DNA of 64,000 nucleotides from Rhizobacter sp. Lineage in GTDB: Bacteria > Pseudomonadota > Gammaproteobacteria > Burkholderiales > Burkholderiaceae_C. Under the pieces are notes generated by a model that was given only the letters and a program-made list of their open reading frames with translations, was not told the DNA's origin and searched no databases. Both the position numbers and the translations under genes were made by a program. The DNA lies in the NCBI GenBank assembly GCA_023954175.1, contig JAMLIM010000006.1, forward strand, positions 1 through 64,000. The letters are read 5' to 3'. Each line of letters opens with the position of its first letter. Position 1 is the stretch's first letter. Of the stretch, positions 22,877-31,299 are shown piece after piece.

Positions 22877-23848
22877 CTAGAAAGGTTCGAACTCAAGGCT
22901 GCGGAAACGCTGCTCGGCCACCTTGAGTCGCTTGCATTCCTTGCCGCGCATCTCGATGCCGCCGTCGTCGCTGAGCAGCTGGAAGCGCGGCGTGCCGGGC
23001 CAGCCGAACAGCGCCTCGGGCCGCAGCGTGCCCAGCGCGGGCTGCGCCAGACGCTGCGGCGTGTCCGCGCCGCCACGCCAGTGGAAGACCGCGAACGTGC
23101 CTTCGTCTGCCGTGGGCCCGCCGACCACCAGGTAGCCGTCGGCGACGCGCGTCATCGCCCGCACGCCGCGGCCGCCCAGGTCGAGCGCGATGGCGGCGCC
23201 GAACTCCGGCGCCTCGCCTTCGATCGTCTGCACCGGGTTGCGCAGCGGCAGCACCAGCGCCTTGCCCTCGCGCAGCGGGTTGCGAAAACCGATCAACAGC
23301 GCACCGTCCGCCGTGTGCGTCAGGCCCTCGACGTTCAAACCGCCAGGCGCTTCCGGCGCCTTGCGTGCCGCCTCGGCGAGCTGCCAGGCGCGGCCGGCGT
23401 CGCTCGCCACCAGCGCTTCGAGCAGGCGCACCGGCGCCTTGCCGACCGGCTGCAGCGTCGGCGGCGTGCCGGCGTTTTCTTTGGCGTTGTCAGTGGCGAT
23501 GTCCGTCGCGAACAGCCGGTCGCGATGCGGCGCCAGCCGGCCCTTGCCGTCGCGGCTGAGCGAGCCCATCCAGTAGATGCGCTCGCCGATGCGGGTCGCC
23601 GCCTCCAGATCGGCCTCGGTCTTGCGGGCATGCAAGAAGGCGCCGAGCGGCACGCTGGCCCGCACTTTGGGCTCGCCGCGCTCGAAGATGCGCAGCGTGT
23701 TGTCCTCGTCGCCGGCGACGACGAAATGGCGCGCATCCAGGGCCACCGCGGCCGATGCGTCACACAGGCCGTCGTAGCGGGTGACGGTCTCGCCGAAGCC
23801 GGGGCCGGCGGCCAAGGCGATGGTCAGCAGGGTGGTGAGGCGCAGCAT
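22877..23848 (-). CDS. DUF3616-like secreted protein
   Basis: A 323-residue protein with an N-terminal signal peptide (MLRLTTLLTIALAAGPGFGE). The remainder is rich in beta-strand-like blocks of repeated pattern (FVVAGDEDNTLRIFERG, IYWMGSLSRDGKGRLAPHRD, GGLNVEGLTHTADGALLIGF), consistent with a beta-propeller and with the DUF3616 family. The start at 23848 was taken because it begins the signal peptide; the frame is open far upstream with no protein-like character. It precedes the histidine phosphatase by 8 bp. Its role is unknown; a periplasmic sugar-phosphate or phytase-like activity would be guesswork. Confidence 0.75.
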   Translation of the reverse strand: MLRLTTLLTIALAAGPGFGETVTRYDGLCDASAAVALDARHFVVAGDEDNTLRIFERGEPKVRASVPLGAFLHARKTEADLEAATRIGERIYWMGSLSRDGKGRLAPHRDRLFATDIATDNAKENAGTPPTLQPVGKAPVRLLEALVASDAGRAWQLAEAARKAPEAPGGLNVEGLTHTADGALLIGFRNPLREGKALVLPLRNPVQTIEGEAPEFGAAIALDLGGRGVRAMTRVADGYLVVGGPTADEGTFAVFHWRGGADTPQRLAQPALGTLRPEALFGWPGTPRFQLLSDDGGIEMRGKECKRLKVAEQRFRSLEFEPF

Positions 23849-23955
23849 GGGTGTTCGGCAACCGGTTCGGATTGCGAGCATATCCTCACCCGCCCTCACC
23901 GCCGCGCCAGCCGCCGAGGCGGCGGGCTGCGCCGGCGCGGCCCATGCACGCCGAG

Positions 23956-24360
23956 CTACGCCGCTGCCAGCGGCGCGCGCCGGCTGAAGCGGCGCAGCAG
24001 CAACTGTGCGCCGAAGGCCGGCAGCAGGATCAACCCGATGCCCACCGCCCACAGCAGCCAGGTCAGCGCCAGCAACCACTGCAACAGCGAGCCCAGCCGG
24101 GGCAGGGCTTGCTGCGCCGATTCGAGCGCCCGCACGATGCCGTCGCGCATGGCATGGCGGGTCTCGACGTCGACCCGGCGCGCGAGCCACGGCGGCAGCG
24201 GCAGCGAGGCCACCGTCCGGCCCGGCTGCGCCGCCTCACCGGATGCGAGCAGGCCCGCGCCCCAGTGGATCAGCGCCGACCCGGCCACGGCGAAGGCGGT
24301 CCACACCAGCGCCCACAGGGCAAACGCGGCCCAGATGAACAGCGTCACGAGGGCGATCAC
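23956..24360 (-). CDS. Small membrane protein of unknown function
   Basis: A 134-residue protein with two hydrophobic ends: IALVTLFIWAAFALWALVWT followed by AFAVAGSAL at the N terminus and LLQWLLALTWLLWAVGIGLI near the C terminus. A soluble, amphipathic middle (PPWLARRVDVETRHAMRDGI) lies between them. It overlaps the PepSY gene stop by 4 bp on the same strand, so the pair is translationally coupled. I do not recognise the family. Confidence 0.7.
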   Translation of the reverse strand: MIALVTLFIWAAFALWALVWTAFAVAGSALIHWGAGLLASGEAAQPGRTVASLPLPPWLARRVDVETRHAMRDGIVRALESAQQALPRLGSLLQWLLALTWLLWAVGIGLILLPAFGAQLLLRRFSRRAPLAAA

Positions 24361-24644
24361 TTGCTCTTGATCTTCTGCTTCAGCACCTCGCCGCTGCGCG
24401 CGTCGATGTGCAACTCGACGCGCTGGCCCTTGTCGTTGGTGGCCTTGATTTCGTAGACCCGGCCGTCCTCGAATTCGATCTCGCGCACGTCGCGATAGCC
24501 CTGCGCGGTGATGCGCTCCAGCACCTGCATCATGGTCATCGGTGCGGTCTCCGCGGGGGGTGTGGCGCTCTGCGCCAGGGCGCTCAGCGAGGCGGCAGCG
24601 ACCACGGCTGCCAGGGCAGTACGGCGCAAAGTCATGGGTGTCAT
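24357..24644 (-). CDS. PepSY domain-containing periplasmic protein
   Basis: A 95-residue protein with a signal peptide (MTPMTLRRTALAAVVAAASL, cleavage near ALAQ) and a single PepSY-type domain: VLERITAQGYRDVREIEFED, then VYEIKATNDKGQRVELHIDA and RSGEVL. Such proteins are small periplasmic inhibitors or sensors and often sit under two-component control. The start at 24644 begins the signal peptide; the frame extends 31 codons upstream through promoter sequence. A direct repeat typical of OmpR-family regulators lies 65-82 bp upstream. The following membrane protein is coupled by a 4-bp overlap. Confidence 0.85.
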   Translation of the reverse strand: MTPMTLRRTALAAVVAAASLSALAQSATPPAETAPMTMMQVLERITAQGYRDVREIEFEDGRVYEIKATNDKGQRVELHIDARSGEVLKQKIKSK

Positions 24645-24708
24645 CGGTGAATCCTTTCTCGTCGTGGCGACGATCGGTTGAACATGCTTCGCATCGTGCC
24701 TGCCGTCA

Positions 24709-24726
24709 CATGAACGTGGCATGAAC
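24709..24726 (-). promoter_or_regulatory. GTTCATG direct repeat, response-regulator site
   Basis: On the PepSY strand GTTCATG occurs twice with an 11-bp period (24709-24715 and 24720-24726). One-turn spaced 7-mers are the usual target of OmpR-type regulators. No such regulator gene is in the window. Confidence 0.5.
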
Positions 24727-24758
24727 CGCGGGTTCAAGTGCGTTTCAGTCCCGCGCGG

Positions 24759-25466
24759 CTACAGCGCCTGCCCTTGCCCGGCCTCTTCTTCGGTGTGGCC
24801 GTCGCGGATGTGATAGATGCGCTTGAAGGTCGGGATGATCTTTTCGTCGTGCGTCACGACGATGATGGCGGTGTCGTACTGTGTGGCCATGCGGTTGAGG
24901 ATGCGCACCACCGCCAGCGCGCGCTCGCTGTCCAGCGGCGCCGTCGGCTCGTCGGCCAGGATCACCGGCGGCCGGTTGGCCAGTGCGCGCGCGATCGACA
25001 CCCGCTGCTGCTCGCCGCCGGACAGCTCGGACGGCTGCGCCTTGGCGCGGTGCGCGACGTCGAGCGCCGTCAGCAACTCGAGTGCGCGCGCCCGCGCCTC
25101 GGCGTTGGGCCGCCCGGACAGCATCGGCATCAAGGCGACGTTGTCGGTGACATCGAGAAACGGGATCAGGTAGGGCGCCTGGAACACGAAGCCGATGCGG
25201 TCGCGCCGCAGCGCGCGCAGATCGGTGATCTTCCAGCCATCGTCGTAGATGACGTCGCCACCGAGGACCATGCGCCCGCCCGTCGGCTCGATCACCGCGC
25301 CCAGGCATTTCAGCAGCGTGCTCTTGCCGGAGCCCGAGGGGCCGATCAGGCCGACCACTTCGCCGGGGGCGACCGACATGTTGACGTCCTTCAGCGCATC
25401 GACCGCCGTGTCGCCCCGGCCATAGCGCTTGCGCAGGCCTTCGATGAGGATGCCGGGCTCGGACAT
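24759..25466 (-). CDS. ABC transporter ATPase, MacB/LolD type
   Basis: A 235-residue ATPase of the family that powers MacB-like mechanotransmission exporters. It has Walker A GPSGSGKST, the Q-loop FVFQAPYLIPFLDV, the signature LSGGEQQRVSIARAL, Walker B VILADEPTAPLDSE and the H-loop VVTHDEK. It is the last gene of the TetR-HlyD-permease-ATPase operon, one base after the permease stop. An acidic tail (HTEEEAGQGQAL) ends the protein. Confidence 0.93.
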   Translation of the reverse strand: MSEPGILIEGLRKRYGRGDTAVDALKDVNMSVAPGEVVGLIGPSGSGKSTLLKCLGAVIEPTGGRMVLGGDVIYDDGWKITDLRALRRDRIGFVFQAPYLIPFLDVTDNVALMPMLSGRPNAEARARALELLTALDVAHRAKAQPSELSGGEQQRVSIARALANRPPVILADEPTAPLDSERALAVVRILNRMATQYDTAIIVVTHDEKIIPTFKRIYHIRDGHTEEEAGQGQAL

Positions 25467-25467
25467 G

Positions 25468-26661
25468 TCAGCCGCCGATGGCCGCGGCCGGGTCGACCTT
25501 CAGTGCGGCGCGAATCGCCAGCGTGCTGGCCAGCGCGCAGATGACCATCACGGCCACCAGGCCGCGCGCGGCGTCGCCGGATTCGAGCAACACGTACTTC
25601 GGAAAGATCGGTGCCCAGAACGTGGCGCTGACCTTGCCGATGACGAAGCCGATCAGGCCCAGCCCCAAAGCCTGCTGCAGGATCATGCCGGCGATCGTGC
25701 GGTTGCGTGTGCCGATGAGCTTGAGCACGGCGATCTCGCGGATCTTGCCGAGCGTCATGGTGTAGATGATGAAGGCCACGATGGCCGCGCTGACGACGGC
25801 CAGGATGACGAGGAACATGGCGATCTGCCGCGCCGAAGTGGCAATCAGCTTGGCCACCAGGATCTCCTCCATCTGCGCACGGGTGAACGCCTCCAGTCGC
25901 TTCCAGCGCCTGATCGGCTCGGCAACCTCGTCGGCCGACATCCCGGCACGCACCTGCACCAGCACGGCGTTGACGTTGCGGTTGCTGGCTTGCGCGGCCT
26001 GCACCGCTTCGAGCAAGCCCGGCACGCCGGGCCGGTTCAGGGCCGGGTTGGCGGCGGTGCGCGCGCGCTCGTTGAGGATGGCGTCGTTGTCCTTGAGGAA
26101 CTGCGCTTCCTGGGCGTCGGCGAGCGGGATGAAGACCATCGGGTCGCCGCCCGAGGACACCATGCGCCGCGTCAGCCCCACCACCGTGTAGTCGTGGCGC
26201 CGGATGCGGATGCGGTCTCCCAGCGCGAAGCCGGTGCGCACGTCGGCCACAGCTTCATAGTGGTTGCGCGTGATGTGGCGGCCGGCCACCAGATAGCCGG
26301 GCGCGCCCGGCTGACCGGGCTCGAAGCCGACGATCATCGCGCGCACTTCTTCCTCACCCTTGCGCACCTGCATCGTCAGGTAGGTGACGTTGGCGGCGCG
26401 CGCCACGCCGGGCAGGCCGAGCACGCTGCGCACGACGTCGTCGCGCAGGCTTGACGCCTCGGCGTAAGGCCCCTGCGTGTCCTGCTGCACCACCCACAGG
26501 TCGGCGCCGCTGTTGTCGAGCAGCGCGCGGGCGTCGTCGACCATGCCGCGGTAGACGCCGGCCATCGTCAGCGTGACGCCGATCAGCAGCCCGAGCCCGA
26601 CCCCGGTGAGCACGAACTTGCCCCACGAGTGCAGGATGTCGCGGCCGGCGAGGCTGATCAT
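25468..26661 (-). CDS. ABC transporter permease, MacB/FtsX-like
   Basis: A 397-residue inner-membrane subunit with the four-helix MacB/DevC layout: one N-terminal helix (KFVLTGVGLGLLIGVTLTMA), a large periplasmic domain (about 45-270), and three C-terminal helices. The FtsX-domain motif GKIREIAVLKLIGTRNRTI lies between the second and third. The start at 26661 overlaps the adaptor gene stop by 4 bp. With the ATPase and the HlyD-like adaptor it forms an efflux or lipid/heterocyst-DevBCA-type exporter. Substrate unknown. Confidence 0.92.
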   Translation of the reverse strand: MISLAGRDILHSWGKFVLTGVGLGLLIGVTLTMAGVYRGMVDDARALLDNSGADLWVVQQDTQGPYAEASSLRDDVVRSVLGLPGVARAANVTYLTMQVRKGEEEVRAMIVGFEPGQPGAPGYLVAGRHITRNHYEAVADVRTGFALGDRIRIRRHDYTVVGLTRRMVSSGGDPMVFIPLADAQEAQFLKDNDAILNERARTAANPALNRPGVPGLLEAVQAAQASNRNVNAVLVQVRAGMSADEVAEPIRRWKRLEAFTRAQMEEILVAKLIATSARQIAMFLVILAVVSAAIVAFIIYTMTLGKIREIAVLKLIGTRNRTIAGMILQQALGLGLIGFVIGKVSATFWAPIFPKYVLLESGDAARGLVAVMVICALASTLAIRAALKVDPAAAIGG

Positions 26662-27860
26662 GGGCGCGCGCCCGCCAGCGATTCGACGATCTTGATGCGG
26701 CGCCCCGGCGCCAGCTCGCGTTCGCCGTACACCACCACGGCGTCGCCGGCGCCCAGCCCTTCGAGAATCTGCACCTGCCCGTCGAGGCTGGCCTGGCCGA
26801 TGCGCACCGGCGCGAAGCGCAGGCCGTCTCCTTCGACGCGCCAGACGCCGGGCTGGTCGCCGACGTGCCTGATGCTGGCGTTGGGCAGCAGCAGCGCCGG
26901 CGCCGTGCGCGGCAGGGTCAGGGTGACCTCGGCCAGCTCGCCGGTCGAGAGGCCTTGCGGCAGCGTGTCGAACGACACCAGGGCCACGCGCTCCTCGGTC
27001 ACGCTGTCGCTCGTCGCCTCGACGCGGGCGACCTTGCCGGCGAGCGGCGCGCCCGGCGCCGAACGAAGCGCGATCGATGCCGGCAGGCCGGCGGCCAGCC
27101 CGGCCGAGCGGCCCTGGTCCAGGCGCAGGCGCACCCACAGCGATGCCGGCTCGATGAGCCGCAGCACGGCCTGCCCGGCAACGACGGTGGAGCCCATTTC
27201 CGCTTCGCGGCTGATGACGAGGCCATCCACCGGGGCCAGCAGGCGCAGGTTGTCGAGTTGCTGGCCCAGCGCGGCACGCTCGGCTTCGAGGCGTCGCAGC
27301 TCGTGGCGCGCTGCCGTGAGGTTCGCCTCGGCGCCGCTCGTCGCTGCCTCGGCCGAGCTCTGCTCCTGCAGCTTGACCTCCACCGCGCCGGGGCTGATGA
27401 AGTTCTGATCGCCCAGCTCGACATAGCGCCGCGCATTGATCGCGGCGAGCTCCTGCCGGGCGCGGGCATCGCTGCGTTGCGCCTGGGCGGCGTCGATGGC
27501 GCTTCTTGCGCGCGCCATCGACGCATCGATCGCGGTGACGCGCTGGGCGAGGTCGACCGGATCCATCTCGGCCAGCAACTGGCCCGCCTTCACCCGGTCG
27601 CCGACATCGACCGCGACGCTGCGCACGCGCCCGGCGCTGGTCGGCCCGATCAGATAGGTGTAGCGCGCCTCGACCGTGCCGACGCCGAACAGCGACGGGC
27701 TGAAGCTGCCTTGGCTGGCCTGGGTGACGGTGACCCGGGTCGCCGCCAGCGGGCCGGTGCGCATCGCCACGTAGGCCAGCGCGGCCAGCAGCAAGGCGCC
27801 GAGCAGACCGAGGCCGATGCGGCGCCAGAGCGGGCGCGAAAGAAGGCGCGAGATGTTCAT
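26658..27860 (-). CDS. HlyD/DevB-type periplasmic adaptor
   Basis: A 400-residue membrane-fusion protein that bridges the permease to an outer-membrane channel. A single N-terminal helix (IGLGLLGALLLAALAYVAMR) anchors it. A biotinyl-lipoyl half-motif (GRVRSVAVDVGDRVKAGQLL) is followed by a long coiled-coil hairpin (about 105-210, Ala/Arg/Glu/Gln rich) and the returning half (LRLLAPVDGLVISREAEMGS). A beta-barrel domain closes the protein. The start at 27860 overlaps the TetR stop by 4 bp. No outer-membrane TolC-like gene is nearby. Confidence 0.93.
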   Translation of the reverse strand: MNISRLLSRPLWRRIGLGLLGALLLAALAYVAMRTGPLAATRVTVTQASQGSFSPSLFGVGTVEARYTYLIGPTSAGRVRSVAVDVGDRVKAGQLLAEMDPVDLAQRVTAIDASMARARSAIDAAQAQRSDARARQELAAINARRYVELGDQNFISPGAVEVKLQEQSSAEAATSGAEANLTAARHELRRLEAERAALGQQLDNLRLLAPVDGLVISREAEMGSTVVAGQAVLRLIEPASLWVRLRLDQGRSAGLAAGLPASIALRSAPGAPLAGKVARVEATSDSVTEERVALVSFDTLPQGLSTGELAEVTLTLPRTAPALLLPNASIRHVGDQPGVWRVEGDGLRFAPVRIGQASLDGQVQILEGLGAGDAVVVYGERELAPGRRIKIVESLAGARP

Positions 27861-28459
27861 GGCCTCTTCTCGCGAATGCCGCGCAGGTAGATCGCGAACA
27901 CATGGTCGGCCTGCACCTTCATCGACGCCGGCTTGTCGTCGAGCATCGACTGCATGACGAGCCCCTGCACGATGCCGACGAAGAGGGTCGCGGCGGCCTG
28001 CTGGTTCAGGTCGGCCGGCAGCGCCCGCTGCCGGATTGCGGCGCCGAACTGGCGCAGCAGCAGCTTGCGATAGGCCAGCAGCAATGCGCGCACTTCCTGC
28101 TTGACGGCCGAATCGTTCGGTTGCTGCAGCTCGTGGAAGATGAAGCGCGGCACGCCGGGATGGGCGACGACGAACGCCACATGGGCGTGGAACACGGCGT
28201 CGAGTGCCGCCAGCGCGGAAGGTGCCGATTGTTCCGCCGCGTCCAGGGCCGCGAGCAATTGCCCCGCGACCCATTTCATCGCGGCCAGCCAGATCGCTTC
28301 CTTGGTCGCGAAATGCTTGAACACGGCGCCCTGGGTGACGCCTATCGCCGCCGCAATGTCGTGCGTCGTGATCTGCGCCGGGCTGGTGCTTCGGGCAAGC
28401 TCAATGGCGGCGATGACGATCTCGGCCTGGCGCTCGCCGGTGGACATTCTCGTCTGCAT
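27857..28459 (-). CDS. TetR family transcriptional regulator
   Basis: A 200-residue repressor-type protein, first gene of the efflux operon. The N-terminal helix-turn-helix is clear: ITTHDIAAAIGVTQGAVFKH followed by FATKEAIWLAAM. The C-terminal ligand/dimerisation domain is all-helical (about 70-190). Start is either 28459 (MQTRM) or 28447 (MSTGE); neither has a strong ribosome binding site. A perfect 26-bp palindrome ends 30 bp upstream of the first start and is the probable operator, so the protein likely represses its own operon until a substrate binds. Confidence 0.93.
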   Translation of the reverse strand: MQTRMSTGERQAEIVIAAIELARSTSPAQITTHDIAAAIGVTQGAVFKHFATKEAIWLAAMKWVAGQLLAALDAAEQSAPSALAALDAVFHAHVAFVVAHPGVPRFIFHELQQPNDSAVKQEVRALLLAYRKLLLRQFGAAIRQRALPADLNQQAAATLFVGIVQGLVMQSMLDDKPASMKVQADHVFAIYLRGIREKRP

Positions 28460-28488
28460 GGTGCTTAACCCGGCCGGTTCAAAGCCAG

Positions 28489-28514
28489 ATGGTAAGTATT
28501 TGAATACTTACCAT
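28489..28514. promoter_or_regulatory. Perfect 26-bp palindrome, TetR operator
   Basis: ATGGTAAGTATT-TG-AATACTTACCAT has 12-bp arms without mismatch around a 2-bp centre, in an AT-rich pocket just upstream of the tetR start. Size and symmetry fit a TetR-dimer site. Confidence 0.85.
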
Positions 28515-28669
28515 GTTACACGCTTTTCGCCGATCCTGCCGCGGGTGCCGGGATCGGCGGTCGGGTGCGCCCGGGTTGCGCGAGATCAGGCGTTGGTCAC
28601 GAACGGGGAACCTCGGCCGCGACCGCCGGTCTGTCCTGATGGGCGGCAGGCGCCCGAACGGAGGCTCCC

Positions 28670-28936
28670 ATGGACAGAAAACTGCATCTTCTCGATTCGT
28701 ACCGCGTGACGGGTTCCGACGGACGGTCGTACAAGGTCTGCGGCTACGAGCAGATGACGCGCGACGCAGCACTCGTCGACGGCGCGGAGCACTGGGAATC
28801 GACCGGGGTCTTCGAGTTCCGCCTGGAGAGCGGGGAATTGCTCGAGCCGCACAAGGACGGCACGATGCGCATCCCCAACAGCGGCGTCATGCTGCCCGCG
28901 CGCGAGCAGCGTGAGCCGACATTGAAAGCCGGCTGA
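28670..28936 (+). CDS. Small conserved-looking protein, unknown
   Basis: An 88-residue soluble protein with no signal peptide or membrane segment. It has a beta-rich look: LHLLDSYRVTGSDGRSYKVC followed by GYEQM, then GVFEFRLESGELLEPHKDGT. CGAACGGAGG precedes the ATG at a proper distance. The G+C at third codon positions is high, as in real genes here. It stands alone after the tetR promoter region. I do not recognise a family. Confidence 0.65.
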   Translation: MDRKLHLLDSYRVTGSDGRSYKVCGYEQMTRDAALVDGAEHWESTGVFEFRLESGELLEPHKDGTMRIPNSGVMLPAREQREPTLKAG

Positions 28937-29062
28937 CACGCCACGCCAAGGGCCGGCGGCGGCCCGCGGCGGGCGCCGCGCCGACAACCGATTGCCGATT
29001 GCTTGGCAGACACGCCAAGCAGGCTCGCCGCTGCGGCGAGGTCGCGAAGTCTAAACAGCAGC

Positions 29063-29083
29063 CGGCCGGCAACCTGCCGGCCG
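29063..29083 (-). terminator. GC-rich hairpin downstream of the thiolase gene
   Basis: CGGCCGGCA (29063-29071) and TGCCGGCCG (29075-29083) pair perfectly across a 3-nt loop, 30 bp after the thiolase stop. The T-tract is poor, so it could be a Rho-type or processing hairpin. Confidence 0.45.
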
Positions 29084-29112
29084 CGGCCGATGCAAGCGAT
29101 CGCCGAGTCGGC

Positions 29113-30297
29113 TCAGAGCCGCTCGAACACCGCGGCGATGCCCTGCCCGCCGCCGATGCACATCGTGACCAGCGCGTACTTGCCGCCGCTGCGGTGCAAT
29201 TCGTAGATCGCCTTCGTCGCGAGGAAGGCGCCCGAGCAGCCGATCGGGTGGCCGAGCGCGATCGCGCCGCCGTTCGGGTTGACCTTCTTCATGTCGAACT
29301 CGAGGCCGCGCGAAACGGCGATCGCCTGCGCGGCGAACGCCTCGTTGCTCTCGATGACGTCCATCTGGTCGAGCGTCAGCCCGCCCTTCTTCAGCGCCAG
29401 CTTGGTCGCCGGGATCGGGCCTTCGCCCATGATCTCGTTGGGCACGCCTGCGACCGCGTAGCTCACGAGGCGCGCCATCGGCTTGTGCCCGGCGGCAGCC
29501 GCGACTGCCGCGTCGGCCAGGACGAAGAATGCCGCGCCGTCGTTGATGCCCGACGCGTTGCCGGCCGTCACCGAGCCGTCCTTCTTGAACGCCGGCCGCA
29601 TCTTCGCGAGCGTCTCCATCGTCGTGTTGGGCTTGACGTGCTCGTCGGTGTCGAAGGTCACCTCGCCCTTGCGCGTCTGTTTCACGATCGGCACGATCTG
29701 GCTCTTGAAGCGGCCCTCGGCGATCGCCGCCGCCGCCTTGCGGTGTGATTCGACCGCGACCGCATCCTGCTCCTCGCGGGTGATGCCCCACTTGGTGTTC
29801 AGGTTCTCGGCCGTGATGCCCATGTGGCCGACGCCGAACGGGTCGGTCAGCGTCGCCACCATCATGTCGATGAGCTTGGTGTCACCCATGCGGGCGCCGG
29901 AGCGCATCGCCGGGCTGAGGTAGCCGCCGCGGCTCATGACCTCGACGCCGCCGCCGATGCCGTAGTCGCAATCGCCGAGCAGGATGTTCTGCGCCGTCGT
30001 CACGATGCCCTGCAGGCCGGAAGAGCACAGGCGGTTGACCGACATCGCGACCGACTCCATCGGCAACCCGGCCTGGATCGCGGCGACGCGCGCGACGTAG
30101 GGGAAGCGCGATTCGGTCGGGATCGTGTTGCCGACCGTGACGTAGTTGATCACCTTCGGGTCGACGCCGGAGCGCTTGACCGCCTCCTTCATCACGGTGC
30201 CGGCGAGTTCCGCCGGCTCGATGTCTGCGAGAGACCCGCCGAACGTGCCGATCGCCGACCGCGCTGCACCCAATACAACCACATCACGCTTGCTCAT
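29113..30297 (-). CDS. Acetyl-CoA C-acyltransferase (thiolase), BktB-like
   Basis: A biosynthetic-type thiolase of 394 residues that condenses or cleaves acyl-CoAs. The nucleophilic Cys91 lies in VNRLCSSGLQ, the general base His350 in ALGHPIGCSG, and the second catalytic Cys380 in TMCIGGGQG. The whole chain reads like BktB/PhaA thiolases, for example EVMSRGGYLSPAMRSGARMG. The start MSKRDVVVLGAARSAIGTFG is at 30297. No phaB or phaC is adjacent, so whether it serves PHA synthesis, beta-oxidation or acetoacetyl-CoA formation is open. Confidence 0.93.
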   Translation of the reverse strand: MSKRDVVVLGAARSAIGTFGGSLADIEPAELAGTVMKEAVKRSGVDPKVINYVTVGNTIPTESRFPYVARVAAIQAGLPMESVAMSVNRLCSSGLQGIVTTAQNILLGDCDYGIGGGVEVMSRGGYLSPAMRSGARMGDTKLIDMMVATLTDPFGVGHMGITAENLNTKWGITREEQDAVAVESHRKAAAAIAEGRFKSQIVPIVKQTRKGEVTFDTDEHVKPNTTMETLAKMRPAFKKDGSVTAGNASGINDGAAFFVLADAAVAAAAGHKPMARLVSYAVAGVPNEIMGEGPIPATKLALKKGGLTLDQMDVIESNEAFAAQAIAVSRGLEFDMKKVNPNGGAIALGHPIGCSGAFLATKAIYELHRSGGKYALVTMCIGGGQGIAAVFERL

Positions 30298-30396
30298 GCT
30301 CTATCTCCAGTTGAAATGATCCGAACTCCGAAGTGGACTCCTCCGGTCTGGCGCTCACCTTACGCCAAACGAGCGGACTCCGGGCACAATACCCCC

Positions 30397-31050
30397 ATGA
30401 AAACCCTGACGCCGGACCGGCCACAGGCCCTCGGGGAGGAAATCGCCAACGCGGTCAGCCATGGCCTGGGTTGCCTGCTCGCGATCGCGTCGCTGCCCAT
30501 TCTCGTTCATCAGGCGGCCTCCCGCGGAAGCGCCTCCGATGTCGCCGCTGCGAGCGTGTTCGCGGCGACGATGATTCTGCTGTACTCGGTCTCGACGCTC
30601 TACCACGCGCTGCCGGCAAGCCGCGCCAAGGTGTGGCTCAACCGGCTCGACCATGCGGCGATCTACCTCTTCATCGCCGGCAGCTACACCCCCTTCACGC
30701 TCGGCGTGCTGCGCGGCGGCTGGGGCTGGACGCTGTTCATCGTGGTCTGGTCCTGCGCCGCGCTCGGCGTCGCCATCAAGCTGCTGAACCGGCTCAGGCA
30801 TCCACTGGTCTCCACCGGGCTCTATGTCGCGATGGGCTGGGTCGCGATCGTCGCCATCGGCCCGCTCGTCGCGCGCATGCCGGCCCCCGGCATTGCGTGG
30901 CTCATCGCCGGCGGCCTGTCCTACACGCTCGGCGCGATCGTCTTCCTGCTCGACAACCGGGTGCGTTACGCGCATTTCGTCTGGCATCTGTTCGTGCTCG
31001 GCGGCAGCGTCTGCCACTTCTTCGCGGCGCTCTGGTACGCCTACGGCTGA
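30397..31050 (+). CDS. Hemolysin III/PAQR family membrane protein
   Basis: A 217-residue membrane protein with seven predicted helices. The family signature is plain: EEIANAVSHGLGCLLAIASL near the N terminus, VSTLYHALPASRAKVWLNRL followed by DHAAIYLFIAGSYTPF, and HFVWHLFVLGGSVCHFFAAL at the end. The conserved His and Asp residues that could coordinate zinc are present. The name hemolysin III is historical; its role in bacteria is unclear. Start 30397 is the ATG before MKTLTPDRPQ; the frame runs on upstream through the thiolase promoter. Confidence 0.92.
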   Translation: MKTLTPDRPQALGEEIANAVSHGLGCLLAIASLPILVHQAASRGSASDVAAASVFAATMILLYSVSTLYHALPASRAKVWLNRLDHAAIYLFIAGSYTPFTLGVLRGGWGWTLFIVVWSCAALGVAIKLLNRLRHPLVSTGLYVAMGWVAIVAIGPLVARMPAPGIAWLIAGGLSYTLGAIVFLLDNRVRYAHFVWHLFVLGGSVCHFFAALWYAYG

Positions 31051-31243
31051 GGCGCGCGCACAAGTCTGGTGCGAGAAGCGACGGGCCTGGACCCGGTTGC
31101 CGGGCCCGGTGCGCTGTTGCGGCGCAACAATACTTTACGCAGGTCGGATGGCGCAGGCACGCGCCGACACGCCGTCAAGCACTATCAGAAATGTGAGCGA
31201 CAACTATCAACACCCCGGAATTGCCTTGTTTTCGGGCAGGGGC

Positions 31244-31272
31244 TTGAGATTTTTGGCCCTTTTCGATACCAT
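31244..31272 (+). promoter_or_regulatory. Candidate promoter of the RNase-barstar genes
   Basis: TTGAGA (31244-31249) and TACCAT (31267-31272) are separated by 17 bp and lie about 28 bp before the RNase start, in an AT-richer stretch. Confidence 0.5.
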
Positions 31273-31299
31273 TCGCGCTTCAGAATTTAGGGGAAACCC

